The notes under the pieces are model-generated. The model did no database searches. It saw only the letters and a program-made list of their open reading frames with translations, and was not told where the DNA came from. A program made the position numbers and the translations under genes. Of a stretch of 64,000 nt of DNA, positions 35,254-48,435 are shown one piece after another. Numbering within the stretch: the first letter of the stretch is position 1; each line of letters opens with the position of its first letter. The stretch spans positions 496,001-560,000 of the forward strand of contig NW_012236514.1 of the NCBI RefSeq assembly GCF_000787575.1, in the 5' to 3' direction. Source of the stretch: Acytostelium subglobosum LB1 (lineage: Eukaryota; Evosea; Eumycetozoa; Acytosteliales; Acytosteliaceae).

Positions 35254-35333
35254 TGTGGTTGGTAAGGAACACACATCAGCATCGGATGCGGACATGTCCC
35301 AAACACTCACGACTGTGAGAGTGGCAGTCAGAC

Positions 35334-35358
35334 ATGGATGGATGGATGGATGGATGGA
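35334..35358. repeat. ATGG tetranucleotide microsatellite
   Basis: About six tandem ATGG units in the same promoter region. Confidence 0.9.
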
Positions 35359-35672
35359 TAGTGAAGTCAGAGTTATGAAGTTGGCAATGACACATGACAC
35401 CATTTACACACTACTGCATCTACACTCACTACACTTTCATACAGATACTAATTATTATTATTATTATTATCTCATATCATTAATTAATTATATATCTCAA
35501 TCATAATATCTTGAGATTATTACATTATTTAATATATTATTAATTATCCAGGAAACATTTCCAATCAATTCCAGGACCAATCAATCAATCAATCAATCAT
35601 TCAATCAATCAATCAAACAGAATATAGCATAGCTTAATATATACAGACAGACAGACAGACAGCCAGGCGATA

Positions 35673-38600
35673 ATGGTATCCAAACTTCTGCCAAATATAT
35701 TGCAGAAGCTACTTGGCAGGTACATCGAGAACTTGGACACTTTGTCCATTCCGTTCTGGAAGGGCGAGATTGTGCTGGAGAACTTGAAATTAAAGAGCGA
35801 TGTGTTTGATACCGATCTGCCATTCCAACTGGTGAGTGGCGTGATCAAGCGTGTCGTGATCAATGTGCCACTGCTCAGTTTCCTCAAGGACCGCATCACG
35901 GTCAGCGTCGACGGCGTCTTCCTGCTCTTTGATCGCAAGGACATTGTGCAGGCGGCAGCCAGCGCGTCGTCCGCGGGCGATTCGCACGAGGACCTGCTCA
36001 CACAGATCTCCAAGTCGATGGACGTCAACGCCGGCGAGAGCGGTGACAGCATGGCATTCAAGATGATGAAGTCACTGGCCAAGTGTCTGCTGCTGCGCGT
36101 CAAGAACGTGCACATCTGCTACCAGGACTGCAAGACGTCGCCCAAGGAGCGCTTCTCCGTGGGCATCACCATCGAGGAGTTCAACTACGAGTCGACCGAT
36201 GAGCGATGGATCCCCCTGCCGACGGGCAGCTCGGTCAACGTGCCCGAGGCGCACAAGCTGTGCTCCATGTACAACTTTGCCATGTACTGGAACTCGGCGT
36301 TCCGCGAGACCAAGCTGGTGACCAAGGACGACATGGACGTGGTGCTGATGCACTCGATCAGTCGTCAGAACATCAAGATCGACAACAACTACATCATCGA
36401 GCCCATCTCGGGCTTCATCAAGATGTGCATCAAGGACGAAGCCAACGAGACCGTGTCGAACGAGGGCGTCAACCAGCAGATGGTGACCAAGGTCGAGGTC
36501 TACCTCGGTCTCAAGATGCTGGACGTGCGTCTCATGGACGTGCAGTACCGTGACATGCTCAATCTACTATTCTTCATTCACGACTGGAAGAATGTGTCGC
36601 GTTACAAGGAGTTCAGGCCCAAGGTGCCTGTGCATGGCAATGCATCAAAGTGGTGGCAGTTTGCCTACAAGGCCATCCTACATGACATTAGGAAGCAGAA
36701 GGATCAAGTGTCATGGCAAAAGATCGAAGAGAAGAAGTACCTGAGGAACTGCTACATCAAGATCTTCACTCAGAAGTTACAACACAAGCGTGTCACCAAG
36801 GTGGAGGAGAACATACTTGTTGAGATTGAGAAGAAGCTATCCTACGAGGATGTAATATTGTAAGTTATGATAGCATGGCTGATCAATGTGCATGCCCGTC
36901 CTGACCACCCTCCAATCAATCAATCAATCAATCTAGATTCCGCAACATCACTGAACGAAGTGTACATATGATGAAGATGAAGGAGGAGCGAGAGAGTCCA
37001 GAGGCGAATAGTGCACAGAGTTGGTGGAGTGGTGGCTGGATGGGCCTGTTGGGTATTGGTGGCGGCACCAATCAGATCGACTACGACAAGTTCATTCTGT
37101 CGAATGATGAACTGTTGTTCCTGGACAAGACACTGGGCCTCAACCTGCCTACGATGGTCACTGGTCGAGCAATGAACATCGTGGCCATAGACGCCAGTCT
37201 CAATCTCAAACATATATGTCTCAACATCATCGATTGGCAGAGTGAGGAGCTCCAATCTACGCTGGCCTCACTCGACGTCATTGAGGTCAATCTCGGCTTC
37301 ACATCCGATGGCCTTGGCAACACATCGATTACAACGTCCATCGATGGCCTGAACATCCTGGACAAGGTTAGCACCAACACCAAGTTCGAGAACATCGTCG
37401 TCGAGAAGAAGAACTTTGACTTCTCCGAGCACTCGTCGGCCTCGTCCATGCTGAACCACAGCACGGCCACCGGCTTCCACAGCAACAGCAGCAATGGCGT
37501 GACACCAATGTTATGGTTCTCATTCTCGGAGAACCCGCCCACGTCGATTACTGATTGGAAGATGGAGATGAAGCTGCAGCCATTCTACTTTGTATACAGC
37601 AAGTCGTTCTTTGACACGATGTTCCAGTTCTTCACGCATGCCAACCAGGAGGCGTTGAACGCACTCAAGTACTCCTTCCTCAAGAAGCTCAAACTGCTGC
37701 AGGATCAGATCATGAAGGAGTTGCGACAACTTGTGCGCAACCAAAAGGCTGCCGACTTTGTCTTTGATATCTACATCCCCAGCGTGATCCTGCCCGAGTC
37801 CATCGACAATGAGAACAGTCAACTGTTGGTCGTGAGCATGGGCCATCTGGTGCTAAAGAGCCAGCCGATCGACCAGGAGTGGGACTGCCACGCACTCATT
37901 GAAATGACTGACGAGGATTTGGACACTGAGAAGCATACCAAGTTGAACAAGATCCTGAACGACCGAATCAAATGGTGGCGCGATCACTGTATGATGCCCT
38001 ACGTCGAGGAGCCAGTCGATGTCGGTATCTTCTTCAAGCGCGAGCAGTGGCATCAGAAGTTCCTGGACGCTCTCACGCGTCACGGCGGCGAGTCCGACGT
38101 GGACCGCCCGTTCATCAAGGGCGACGACCTCAACCCGGACCACCCCACGGTGATCTTCCAGGAGGACGAGTGGAACTACGAGCAGCTTAACATCAACATG
38201 GCGCAGTTCTACGAGGGTATCACAGTGTTGCTGAGTAACACGTACCTCAAGATATGCAAGTTCTCCGAGCTGGCCAACTATCACTACATCGTTAACCCGT
38301 TCAACTTCCAAATGTTCCTGCAGCTGTGCTCCGACCCGTTCAACCTGTCGATCCCGCAGCTCGTGTGCAACTCGCTGCTGACCGACCTCAAGATGGAGAT
38401 CGCCGACACGGACATCTACGAGATCAGCAAGATCGTCGCCAAGTCGGGTCTGCTCGACTACTTTGTCGACATGGATACCAAGTCGTCCAAGGAGCTGGCC
38501 GAGCTTTACGACAACGTGCAGCTGGAGAAGCCCAGTAAGAAGACACTAGACATGCAGCTGCACGTGCTCTCCGACACCAAGTCCATCCTGCACATTCGCA

Positions 38601-41600
38601 AGATGACTAAGGAGATGCTGTCCAACTGCGTGTTGCTCAAGTTCATGTTCACGGCGTCCAAGATCGAGATGACACTCAACTACGAGACGACCGAGAAGCT
38701 TACCACCAACATCACCAACGTGCGTTGCAAGTCGCTGGCCAAGTACCTGCACATGGAGGTGTTGCTCAACATGGACCACATCAGCGTCACAGACACTCAT
38801 TCACTCATCCCAATGTTGTCGATCTTCCCCCTGCCCAGTGGACTGGGTGGCATTGCAATGGACTCGATACAATCACCCATGTTGCCGTCGCCCCGCATGT
38901 CCATTGGCATGTTTGACGATGACAACATACATCCAGTGTCAATCCATTTGGTGAGCATCAGCAAGGAGTCACTGGACTATGACTATGTTGACTTTGTCGC
39001 ATCGCTCAGCACACAGTGCGTGCGCGTCAACCTGCCCAAGGAGTGCATAATGTCGCTGATCAAGATGGGCGGTCGCACAGTGGCCGATGCCAATCGCTTC
39101 CACGAGAAGAAGAAGTCCATCCTCACGGTGGAGGGAGAGCGATATCAATCTGTAATGGATGAGGCGATGCACCCAAAGCCCACCAAACACAAGAAGCTCT
39201 CGGAGAAGTTGGACGCGGCAGAGTTCGATCCCAACGATCCCAAGTCCAAGATCACCGTCAAGATCCCCAGCTTCATGCTCATCCTCTGCTCTCGTAATAA
39301 CGACGTTGCCTCCTTCCAATTCGACGACATTCAAATATCCGGAGTCTTCCAACTACCCTTATATGACTTCACTGTATGTATAACAACAATCCATGATTGA
39401 TCCACTCAACCACACTGGAACTAATCCATCCATCAATCAATCAATCAATATCTAGCTCAAGCTTAGAGACATGAGATATCTTGCACTGGCAGAGAATGAT
39501 CGTATGCATCAGAGGATATTGGAGAGCATGCAGGGACCGACATCGCAGAAGCCATTGGTCAACATTCATATTGTTAGTCATGATATATCAAAGGCCAAGG
39601 AATGGGGCTACAACGTATTGCTCGGTGTGGCAATTGGCAAGCTACGACTCGTGTTGGTCATGCAGACCATTAACACGATACGTAACTTCCTGTTTGACAT
39701 CCAACTCTACATGAAGGAGCATTTGCCAACACTATACGTCGTAGAGACTGAGCCCGAGGCTGGCCCAGCAACAGAAGCCGAGGCAGCAGCCAAGGCCGAG
39801 GCCGACACCGACGACAGGCTGATCAAGCCTGACCAAGAAGTGGTCTTTAAACGTCGAGCCAGTATGTATCCGCGCGATTAGATTGACAACATTACCTCAT
39901 CACTAACTCACTCAAACAATCAATCCTAAGTTGTTCGACTGGACTTCTACCTTGAGGGAGTTGTCTTGGAGATACCAAAGAATCCAAGGTCAAGAGATAG
40001 TTTGATCTTGGATGTCAAGCCGATATCGTTGTGGATCGACCAATCAGACCCGACAGCAGATATCGTCCATGCTCGTATTGTGGGCGTTGACATTGGATCA
40101 GTTCGTGATGGTGGCAAGATCGAACCAATTGTATTGGTACCAATGAAGATTGATTGTACACTGATCAAGAAGTTGGAGACATCGTTGGAAGCACAGACAC
40201 TGTTGCTCAAGGTAGACTTGGACTTTGTTCGTCTCAAGCTCACTCAGTTCCAGTACAACCTAGTCTACAATGTCGTTTTCCAGAACCTCAATCAATCACA
40301 AGTACCTGCGCCCATCTCCACCACATACTCCATCGAGCGCCAGAGTAAAGTGATCGCCATCAATCTCAACATCAACAAGTCCACAAGTCTGGATCTAGTC
40401 GAGGTTGACAAAGATGCAAAGTAAGTACACTTTGGAACTATTCCATCACCCATTCAATCACTCACACATACGCTCATTCAATCACATTAGGGAGAGTTAC
40501 TTGATGTCGTTGGGAATGGATCAACTCAAGATGGACATTGATTACTTCAATAATGGTGATATTGAGTTGTTGATTAGTAGTCACTCGCTGGCCATCAATG
40601 ACAAGAACTCACTTGGTGGCAATAAGGCGTATGAACTACTGAGAGCCATGCCCGAGGATCACTTTGTCCAACAGTTCCCTATTATGACATACAAGACCAA
40701 CAATAATATCAGTGAGATAGAGATCAAGCTGGACAAGATGATCATGTTCCTCGAGTTGCAATGGCTGGACAAACTCAGTGTGTTCATGGTGCCACTCCAA
40801 GACCCCGACGTTGTATCCACCCCACCCAAGGTACAGGCGTATCGCGATTGGAAGATGGTCATGTCACTGATCATCTCGATCAAGGAGGCCGACATCATGA
40901 TTGGCTGCACCAAGGAGGCCAAGGGAGTAGTCCTGATGCTGTCGTCCGAGGTCAACATTGACATCAAGACAGGCGACGACGGACTCATGAAGATCTTGTT
41001 GGGATTCAAGTGCAACAAGGGTCTGCTGAGCAATCAGGACCAGCAACAGGACAACACATTGATGAAGCCCAAGTTTGTCACGCATCAGAGTCACACGACA
41101 CTTGGCCGATGGAACCATCTCAAGAAGACATCCAAGCTGTTCATCGAGGCATTCCACACGTCGCTCTACATGTGTCTGGTGCCCGAGGGCAATCAATTCT
41201 ATTTCTGCGAGTTGGACAAGATGCATGTGGTCTTCTCAGGTCGCGCCTATCGCTACCTTCTCGACCTCTACGAAAGCATCCAGGCCATACTCCTCACTCG
41301 CCAACAGGCGGCCCTGGAGGCTGGAGATGGTAGTGGCAGCAATACAAGCGGTCAACCAATCAACAAGAGTGTCTCCCCACTCGAGGTGCCTAGCTACCGC
41401 GCCACGATCTCCAAGTTCAACAATGTCCAGTCGACACCAATACCCGGTGTCATGATCAACAACATGGGATTGCCAATGTCTCCGCATATGCGGCCAATAA
41501 TGTCGCCCAGCCTTCTCCCCTCGCCACGCCACACGCGTTCAGTGTTCTACAACGCGTCGCCTTCGTCCTCCCCCGACCAGGTCAACAAGCTGTACCATCT

Positions 41601-44600
41601 CAAGTCGATGTCGGCCGAGATGATACGTACGCACCAACTGCGTCTGTCACAGAAGGCCATTGACACGGCGGGCCAGTCGGTGCTGGAGAAGAAGCAACTG
41701 TTCACAATGTTCTCGCTCAGTCTCAAGAACATCGAGGTGATGGTCGTCGACGACCTCAGCACCAATCAGATGAACTCCCCACTGTTCAACTTCCGACTCT
41801 CATACGGTTTCCTCAAGCTGTTGATCAAGACCAGCATGGAGATCGAGCTCAACTCGGTCATCAGTCTGAACTACTTCAACAATCGTATCGCCTATTGGGA
41901 GCCATTCATCGAACCCTGGCATCTAAACACTCGCGTGGTCTTTGGCAAGGAGCTGGACGTGGACATGGAGTCCAAGGACTTGCTCAATCTCAACTTCACC
42001 ATCCCGCTCATGGACAATGTCAGTCTGTTCCTGTTGACGTACAGCCAGGAGTTTGGTTACCCCTGGAACATGATAGCCAAGCCGCCCATGCAGGAGGAGG
42101 CCGACCAGAAGGTGTCGCCCAATGCCGTACAGCGCAAGTCCCTCACGGGCAAGATCCGCAAGATCAAGTCGATGAAGCGATCAACATACGCGCCATTCCA
42201 CGTGCGCAACCAGACAGGATCAAAGATTCGCTACAGGCTGGAGACACACGATGGCAAGCAAGTAGAGGGCATAGTCAATGAGGGCCGGAACAACGCCAAG
42301 CACAACATGGTCGTCGTCGAAGGCTATGGCGTGTTCTACGACTTGATGCCTGGCGAGTCCATGCCGATCAAGTTCTCCCAGGACGTCCAAGTGTCACTGG
42401 AGACGTTCAATCAACTTGTGCTCAGCGTAGAGTTGCTTGGCATCGAGAAGACAATTGGCGTGCCACTGGACAAGAACAAGACGTTTGAGTACCCCATCGT
42501 ACTCGACAGCACCACCTCATCCACGCTGCTCGTGGGCATTGGTATCAAGAACGGCACCAAGTACATCACTCTGCGTCTACCCGTCGTCTTCCAGAACTTG
42601 ACCTGCTTCTCCCTGGACATCGCCACGGTCAACACGGGTGTGGGCCGCACACAGCCACCCCATCTATCAGCCATCCTATCACAGCACCAGACCAAGTCAC
42701 CCGTCGCACTCAGTCGCATCAAGAACGCTCTGATCAAGCTGCGACCCTCTGGCGAGGACTTCAAGTGGAGTGAGGAGACCATCGACCTCACGGACCTGGC
42801 CGCCACTGGTCGCGCCACTTGCTACTCAATCAATGGCAAGCGCGTGGTCATCGTCCGCTGCTTCATCAAGGAGAAGAGATACGGTTGCACCATACTCAAA
42901 CTTTGCCCAATGGCCAAGATCAAGAACTTGTTGCCACATCCCATTTCTTACATCCTCAGCTCAAAGGTCGATGACAACATACCTCGCATTGAAGGTCAGC
43001 TCGAGGTCGAGACCAAACAGGAGATCTACGACCTTCCCCTCATGGACAAGTTCAAGGTGCAGCTGCGTATTGGCGATCCGGACAAGGCGGTGTGGAGCGA
43101 GGAGAAGTCGCTGGTCGAGCTGCTCAACTCACAGACGATCGACAACATCTATGTGCCTCTGGGCGAGCGTTCGATTTACATCAACATCGAGTTCGAGTCG
43201 AGCAAGGGCGTGCGCAAGATCATCTTCTACAACCAGTATTGGCTGTTCAACAAGACTGGCCTCAACCTGTTCTGCAAGAAGACCTACAAGACCAAGGACT
43301 ATTACGAGGGCTCGATCTCACTCAATCACAGCGGCGACGCCCTGGACAAGCACTCATGCGGTCCTATCGCTCACACCCCGCACGAATGGTACGCCGACCA
43401 CCTGAACAAGGTGGACCCGATCCTCTACTCATTCAAGAAGACCAAGGACATTGCTAACCTGATCCAACTTCGTGTTGGTGGCGACTCCGTATGGTCCAAG
43501 AAGCTGTCCATCGCGGCAATTGGCGATCGTGGCTGCGTCACCATCCTGTCCAAGAAGCCCAAGACCATGGGCTGCATCTCCAACGACAACATTGTCGAGT
43601 ACAATATCGGCATGTCCGTTGACCTGTGTCCCAACCTCAAGACCAAGATCGTGGTGTTGGCACCGCGTTACATCATCTACAACAAGTTCCCCTACCCACT
43701 CATCTTCCACCAGGAGGACACTGACCAGTACATCACCGTGCCTCAGGAGCAGAAGGTACCGTGGTACTACTTCATGGCCGGACCCAAGCAGTCGCAACTG
43801 GTTACCGTGCGACTGGATTGTCCTGGCGCGCGTTGGTCCAGCCCATTCGACATCAAGCATGTCGGCGACAACTCTTTCCGCATGTATACCCAGACCGATG
43901 AGCACGCGTCCGAGTTCAACTTTGCCCAGTTCATGAAGGTGCAGACGTGTCTGGAGGGTGCCACATTGTTTGTGATCGCAGCCGAGTTGCCCATCCCCCC
44001 GTACAAGTTCAACAATCAGACGCAGTTCCCCATCGTTGTCAATCAGAAGAAGTGTGGCACGCCATTGCGCATCGAGCCAAACGAGACGATACCCTTTGTC
44101 TGGGATGAGCCACAACAGGAGCACATATTGGAGGTCAACATACATGAGGGACACGCAGATCAGAAGACATCGATCAAGGTCGACAAGATCAAGGTGTTCA
44201 AGCCTATCGAGTTCCATCATGATGGCAAGGTCATTATGATTCGTGCGATCGTCGAGCCCGAGGAGTCGACCCGTGTGCTCACTCTGACCGACTCGACTTA
44301 TCACGCAGTGCGCAGTGAGGATCTCGAGGAAGAAACATCGAGACAGTTCTTCCGTATGCGATTCGCAGGCATTGGCATATCTTTGATCAATGCCAACCCC
44401 ACCGAACTGCTCTACGTCAGCATCAACGACATACTTATGGAGTACTATTACAGCAACTTTATTCAGTCGATTGAGATGAAGATCAGTGCCATGCAAGTTG
44501 ACAATCAACTCTCCAAGGTGACGCCATTCTCCCATCCAGTACTTCTTTTCTCGGAGAAGACTGAAGGTGAGATTGAGCACTTCCTTCTCATCAAGATAGT

Positions 44601-47566
44601 CAAGTCCAACAAGAGTAAGTACCAATACATCGTATCAACCATTGATACATCATGGACTAACCACCCACTCAATCAATCAATCAATCATAGTGGTCAACAT
44701 TGATTACTTCCATCAAGTCAAGGTTGAGCTACAAGAGCTCAATATTAGAGTGGAGGAGAGGTTCCTTTACGTGTTGATCGACTTCTTTAACAGTTTGGAC
44801 TTCTCATTCTGGACTGGAAACAAAAAGACAAAGAAGGCATTGCATAATATTGATATGCTCAAGCCAATCTACCATGATCACATTGGTGATGGCTTCATCG
44901 ATGGCATGCTCAACCGTGCCCTGCCCACCATCTACGGCAAGAAGCTCTACTTTGAGGACTTGTCCATCTCACCCATCAGCATGTTCCTCACATTCGACCT
45001 CTCCAAGACGGGTGGTGCAGCATTCCGTGAGATGGAACCACCCGTGGTCAAGGCATTCCGAAGGATTGGATTCGTGTTGGTCAGCTTCCAGCAGGCACAC
45101 ATCTTCCTCAATCAGTTCAACTTCACCCATGCCTTTGGCACCAACGAACAGCTTCTCAACCCGCTGTTTGGCCATTACATGTCAGAGGGTCTGTCCGAGG
45201 TCTACAAGATCCTGGGCACATTCAACTTCATTGGTAACCCCGTGGGACTTGTCAAGAACTTTGGCATTGGGTTCAAGGAGTTCTTTGTCACCACAGGCCG
45301 TGGCATCGTCAATGCCGACAACTCATTCGGTGGCGCCATCAAGACTGGCTCCAAGAGTCTGATGAAGCACACCGTCTATGGACTGTTTGACTCTGGCGCC
45401 AAGTTCACATCGTCCTGCGCCAAAGCCCTCTCATCCCTATCCATGGATGAGCAGTACATCTTGAAGCGTACGTTCATCACTGGTGAGATACCGCGCAATG
45501 CTATCCAAGGTATCTCACTTGGCAGTCGTCTGTTCCTCATGTCGATACAGCATGCTCTCAAGGGTGTGGTCTCACTGCCCTACATTGGAGGCAAGGAGTC
45601 TGGTACAGTTGGCACGATCAAGGGTATTGGAAAGGGCACGGCTGGAGTGGCACTCAAGCCTCTGGCCGGATGCTTTGACTTTGCAGGCAAGGTCACCGAG
45701 GGTGTCAAGAACTCGACCCATCTCAACATTGAGCGCACAAGGGTTCGTTACCCGCGACCATTGTTCTCAGACACACCTCTGCGCATCTATGATGATGGTG
45801 AAGCATTTGGTCACTTCTTGTTCCTCACCAACATCATCTCGGCAGGCAAGCTGCGTCATATTGGACCAACCCCAGGCTCAACCGGCCATGGTCAGACACT
45901 CGCCGAGATGATCTCCTCGAGCGAGAAGTATGTGTCCCATCTTATTTACAGGAACACAATGCAGACGGTACTGTTCACCAACAAGAGACTGGTGTTGCTG
46001 AAGGACCCCGATGGATTCAGAACAAAGTTCGACGTCAAGTACTCGGCCATCTTGCAGGTGTTTGAGGAGGACTTCTGTGTGCGCATCAAGGTGAGCCAGG
46101 CGCACAAGTTCCGTCTGGTCAATCCACGTCGACGCAAGTCGTACCGCATCAAGTGTACGGGTGAGGAGAAGCACTACATCTACAACAAGATCATTGAGAT
46201 ACTCAAGATCTACAAGCCCTACGAGAGTGATCAAGACATTGAGGGCAATGGAACACACATGCCCTATGTCGAGGATGTCCACAAGCGTGGTCTGGGCTCC
46301 ACCTCTGCCGCCGGACTCCAACTGCCCCAGAACAACAACAACGCATTGGTCAAGAAGCCCACCGATGTGTTCATCGAGTATGATCCAGTCAAGCCTGGTG
46401 AGCACATGATATTGCCAATCATTGTCAATGGCAATGGTGATCAGAGTGCCAACGAGACTATCAAGTATCTTCTCAAGAACTCACAGCGCACCAACATCGC
46501 TCAGCCCATCTATGTCACGCGTGGACACCCCAGAGACAACATACCATCTAGGATGTTTGATGTCTTGGACAACCCGATCATATCCACAGACAGCGCATTC
46601 GCTGCACAGCAGGCCCCACCACAGTACCCTTACCCGTATCCATATGCCAACCCATATGGATCAGCCTATCAGTACCCACCACCTCCTGCACAATATGCAT
46701 ATCCATACCCAGCATATCCTTACCCATACCAATACCCTCCAGGTATTGTCGCAGGTGGTGCTCCCCAGCTTCCACCTCCTCCACCTCCCACTCCAACCAT
46801 TATCTCGCACACTCCTTTGCCCATCCCTCCAACGCCGACCATTGATAGCAATGTGACCAAGCCCCCAGCCAATATCCCACCTCCCCCAGGTCCAGCTCCA
46901 AGGATAGCGGACCTAACTAAAGATGATGAGAAGGAGGTGACAAAGCCTACAGCCCTTCCATCCAAGTCCCCATTGAGACGCACCAGTTCCAAGGACTCGA
47001 TGGACGGCTCAAGATTGAGATACACACAGACCGAGTACAAGTCACCTCTGTCCAAGACGGCCATCATCCCAACCAAGCCTGTATTTGGCTCCAAGTACAA
47101 GAAGCCATTGAACGCACTGTACAACACCTCGACTTATGAGTCACTCAAGGCAGAGGAGCAGCCAGCACAACCGTCCTCACAGTACCGTCCCAATCCACAC
47201 CGATCACTCAAGCATCTGAACGACTATCCAACTTATGCGCAGAGCCTGGCCACAGCCGAACCCACCAAGGGCGACGGCGTGTCCGAGGAGCGTCTGCAAG
47301 GCTATCAGAAGCAGATGGAGAAGCATATGGACAACATGATGCATATTCAACAGATGCAGATTCAACAGATGCATCAACTACAGAAGAATCAGATCGAGTT
47401 GCAGAACATCATCTTCCATCAGATGATTCCCAATCGTGATGGTACCAGTGGTGGCAGTCAGGCGCCAGGTGTCAAGGTTGAGGAGTTAAAGATTGATCAC
47501 GATCAACTAGTGTCCTCAGCAGTACATAACATCAAGGAGAGTATAGGAGGATCTGCATCAAGATAG
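35673..47566 (+). CDS. vps13: VPS13-family lipid-transfer protein with Pro-rich tail (VPS13 gene 2)
   Basis: Six exons: 35673-36859, 36937-39373, 39456-39861, 39931-40420, 40491-44614, 44691-47566, giving 3839 aa with all junctions in frame. The N-terminal chorein domain reads LLPNILQKLLGRYIENLD and KGEIVLENLKLKSD. A long groove region follows. The adaptor-binding region starts near 42,180 (YAPFHVRNQTGSKIRYRLE). The ATG2_C helices include KGIGKGTAGVALKPLAGCFDF, and a PH-like domain lies at about 45,930-46,210. The C-terminus adds a Tyr/Pro-rich segment and a Met/Gln-rich coiled coil, not usual in VPS13. Length and architecture recall D. discoideum TipC (autophagy and morphogenesis), but that assignment is from memory and unproven. 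Expected role: phospholipid transfer at organelle contacts. Confidence 0.92.
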
Positions 47567-47590
47567 ATAGAGTGATATATGTATTCATCA

Positions 47591-48275
47591 TCAATTGAAC
47601 TTGGCTTGAGAGAAGTCCATGTTAGGGTTCTAAACATCATAAACAAAGAATAAGAATAAAGAATGATTAGTTAAACGTATACTACTACAACTCTACTTGA
47701 TGAGACATGTACTTACCTGCTCTTTGAACTGCTCAAAGATAGCTTGTCTTTGTTGCTCCTCAGATGTTGGCAGACCAGCGGCCTTCTGTCGTTGATCATA
47801 CATCATCTTCTCTACCATGCCCCTTGTCTCTCCATCAAGATCGGAGATGCTAGAGTTCTCAGGTACAATCTTTGTAACGTCAATAGTTGGATGTCCCTTT
47901 ATGACTGAGTCCCACCATTCCTGTCCTTTCAGCTTGAACAACTCTAATATGATTGACTTGCCATCCTCTGTAGGTTGTTGTTGACAAAGAATGTCAGTGT
48001 TGTGTTGTACTCTCTCGCTAGAACTTGCTCTCTGATACGTTACCAATCTGCCATAGACAATCAGACTTCTTTACTGATTTACTAAAGTCACCATCTATAT
48101 ATACAACGTTCAGTGTCTTGTTCTTGACGAATAGGTGATCCTTCTCTATACGTATCTCCAAGTCTTTACCCTTGACAGGTGATGTACAATTGATAGTGAC
48201 TGTCACATCAGCCAATGTCTGTGTCCAAGTATATGGTAACGAAGGATCTGAATTGATTGTTGTGCTGCTTGTCAT
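47591..48275 (-). CDS. nudC: NudC, nuclear distribution protein C
   Basis: Three exons, 48044-48275, 47717-47967 and 47591-47629 (173 aa). The CS (p23-like) domain begins YTWTQTLADVTV at residue 15 and ends LWQIEDGKSIILELFKLKGQEWW across the first splice. The NudC signature SDLDGETRGMVEKMMYDQRQ then follows, and the last exon supplies NPNMDFSQAKFN, nearly identical to the end of animal NudC. The short core form without a long N-terminal coiled coil is like the amoeba and fungal version. Known role: Hsp90 co-chaperone that stabilises LIS1 and dynein complexes, needed for nuclear movement. It lies only about 160 bp downstream of the FHIP-like gene on the same strand. Confidence 0.93.
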
Positions 48276-48435
48276 TGTTCCTGTATATCTATATCTGTAT
48301 CTGTATCGGTTGAGATTTCAACAAGTAAGTTCAAAGTGGCGAAGCGAAAGAATCAAAGACGAGGAAGAAGATTGGCTACACACACATGGAACTACCATGA
48401 GAGAGGGTTGTTATTATGAACAATATATATATATC

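Larger units (their letters stand above)
34762..35672. promoter_or_regulatory. Divergent promoter region, TFIIIC subunit 5 / VPS13 gene 2
   Basis: About 910 bp with no supported gene. It contains a GT dinucleotide run at 35,232-35,253, an ATGG run at 35,334-35,358, ATT repeats at 35,450-35,470 and a long CAAT-repeat tract at 35,578-35,618 just upstream of the VPS13 start. The CAAT tract ends in AAACAG and could be the end of a 5' UTR intron. Confidence 0.45.

Noticed and set aside
35578-35618. CRISPR-like short repeats
   Set aside because: These are tetranucleotide CAAT runs without unique spacers, in a eukaryotic genome.
43429-44625. 398-codon minus-strand frame opposite VPS13 gene 2
   Set aside because: A long antisense shadow of a GC3-rich exon. 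No domain, and the plus strand encodes conserved VPS13 sequence.
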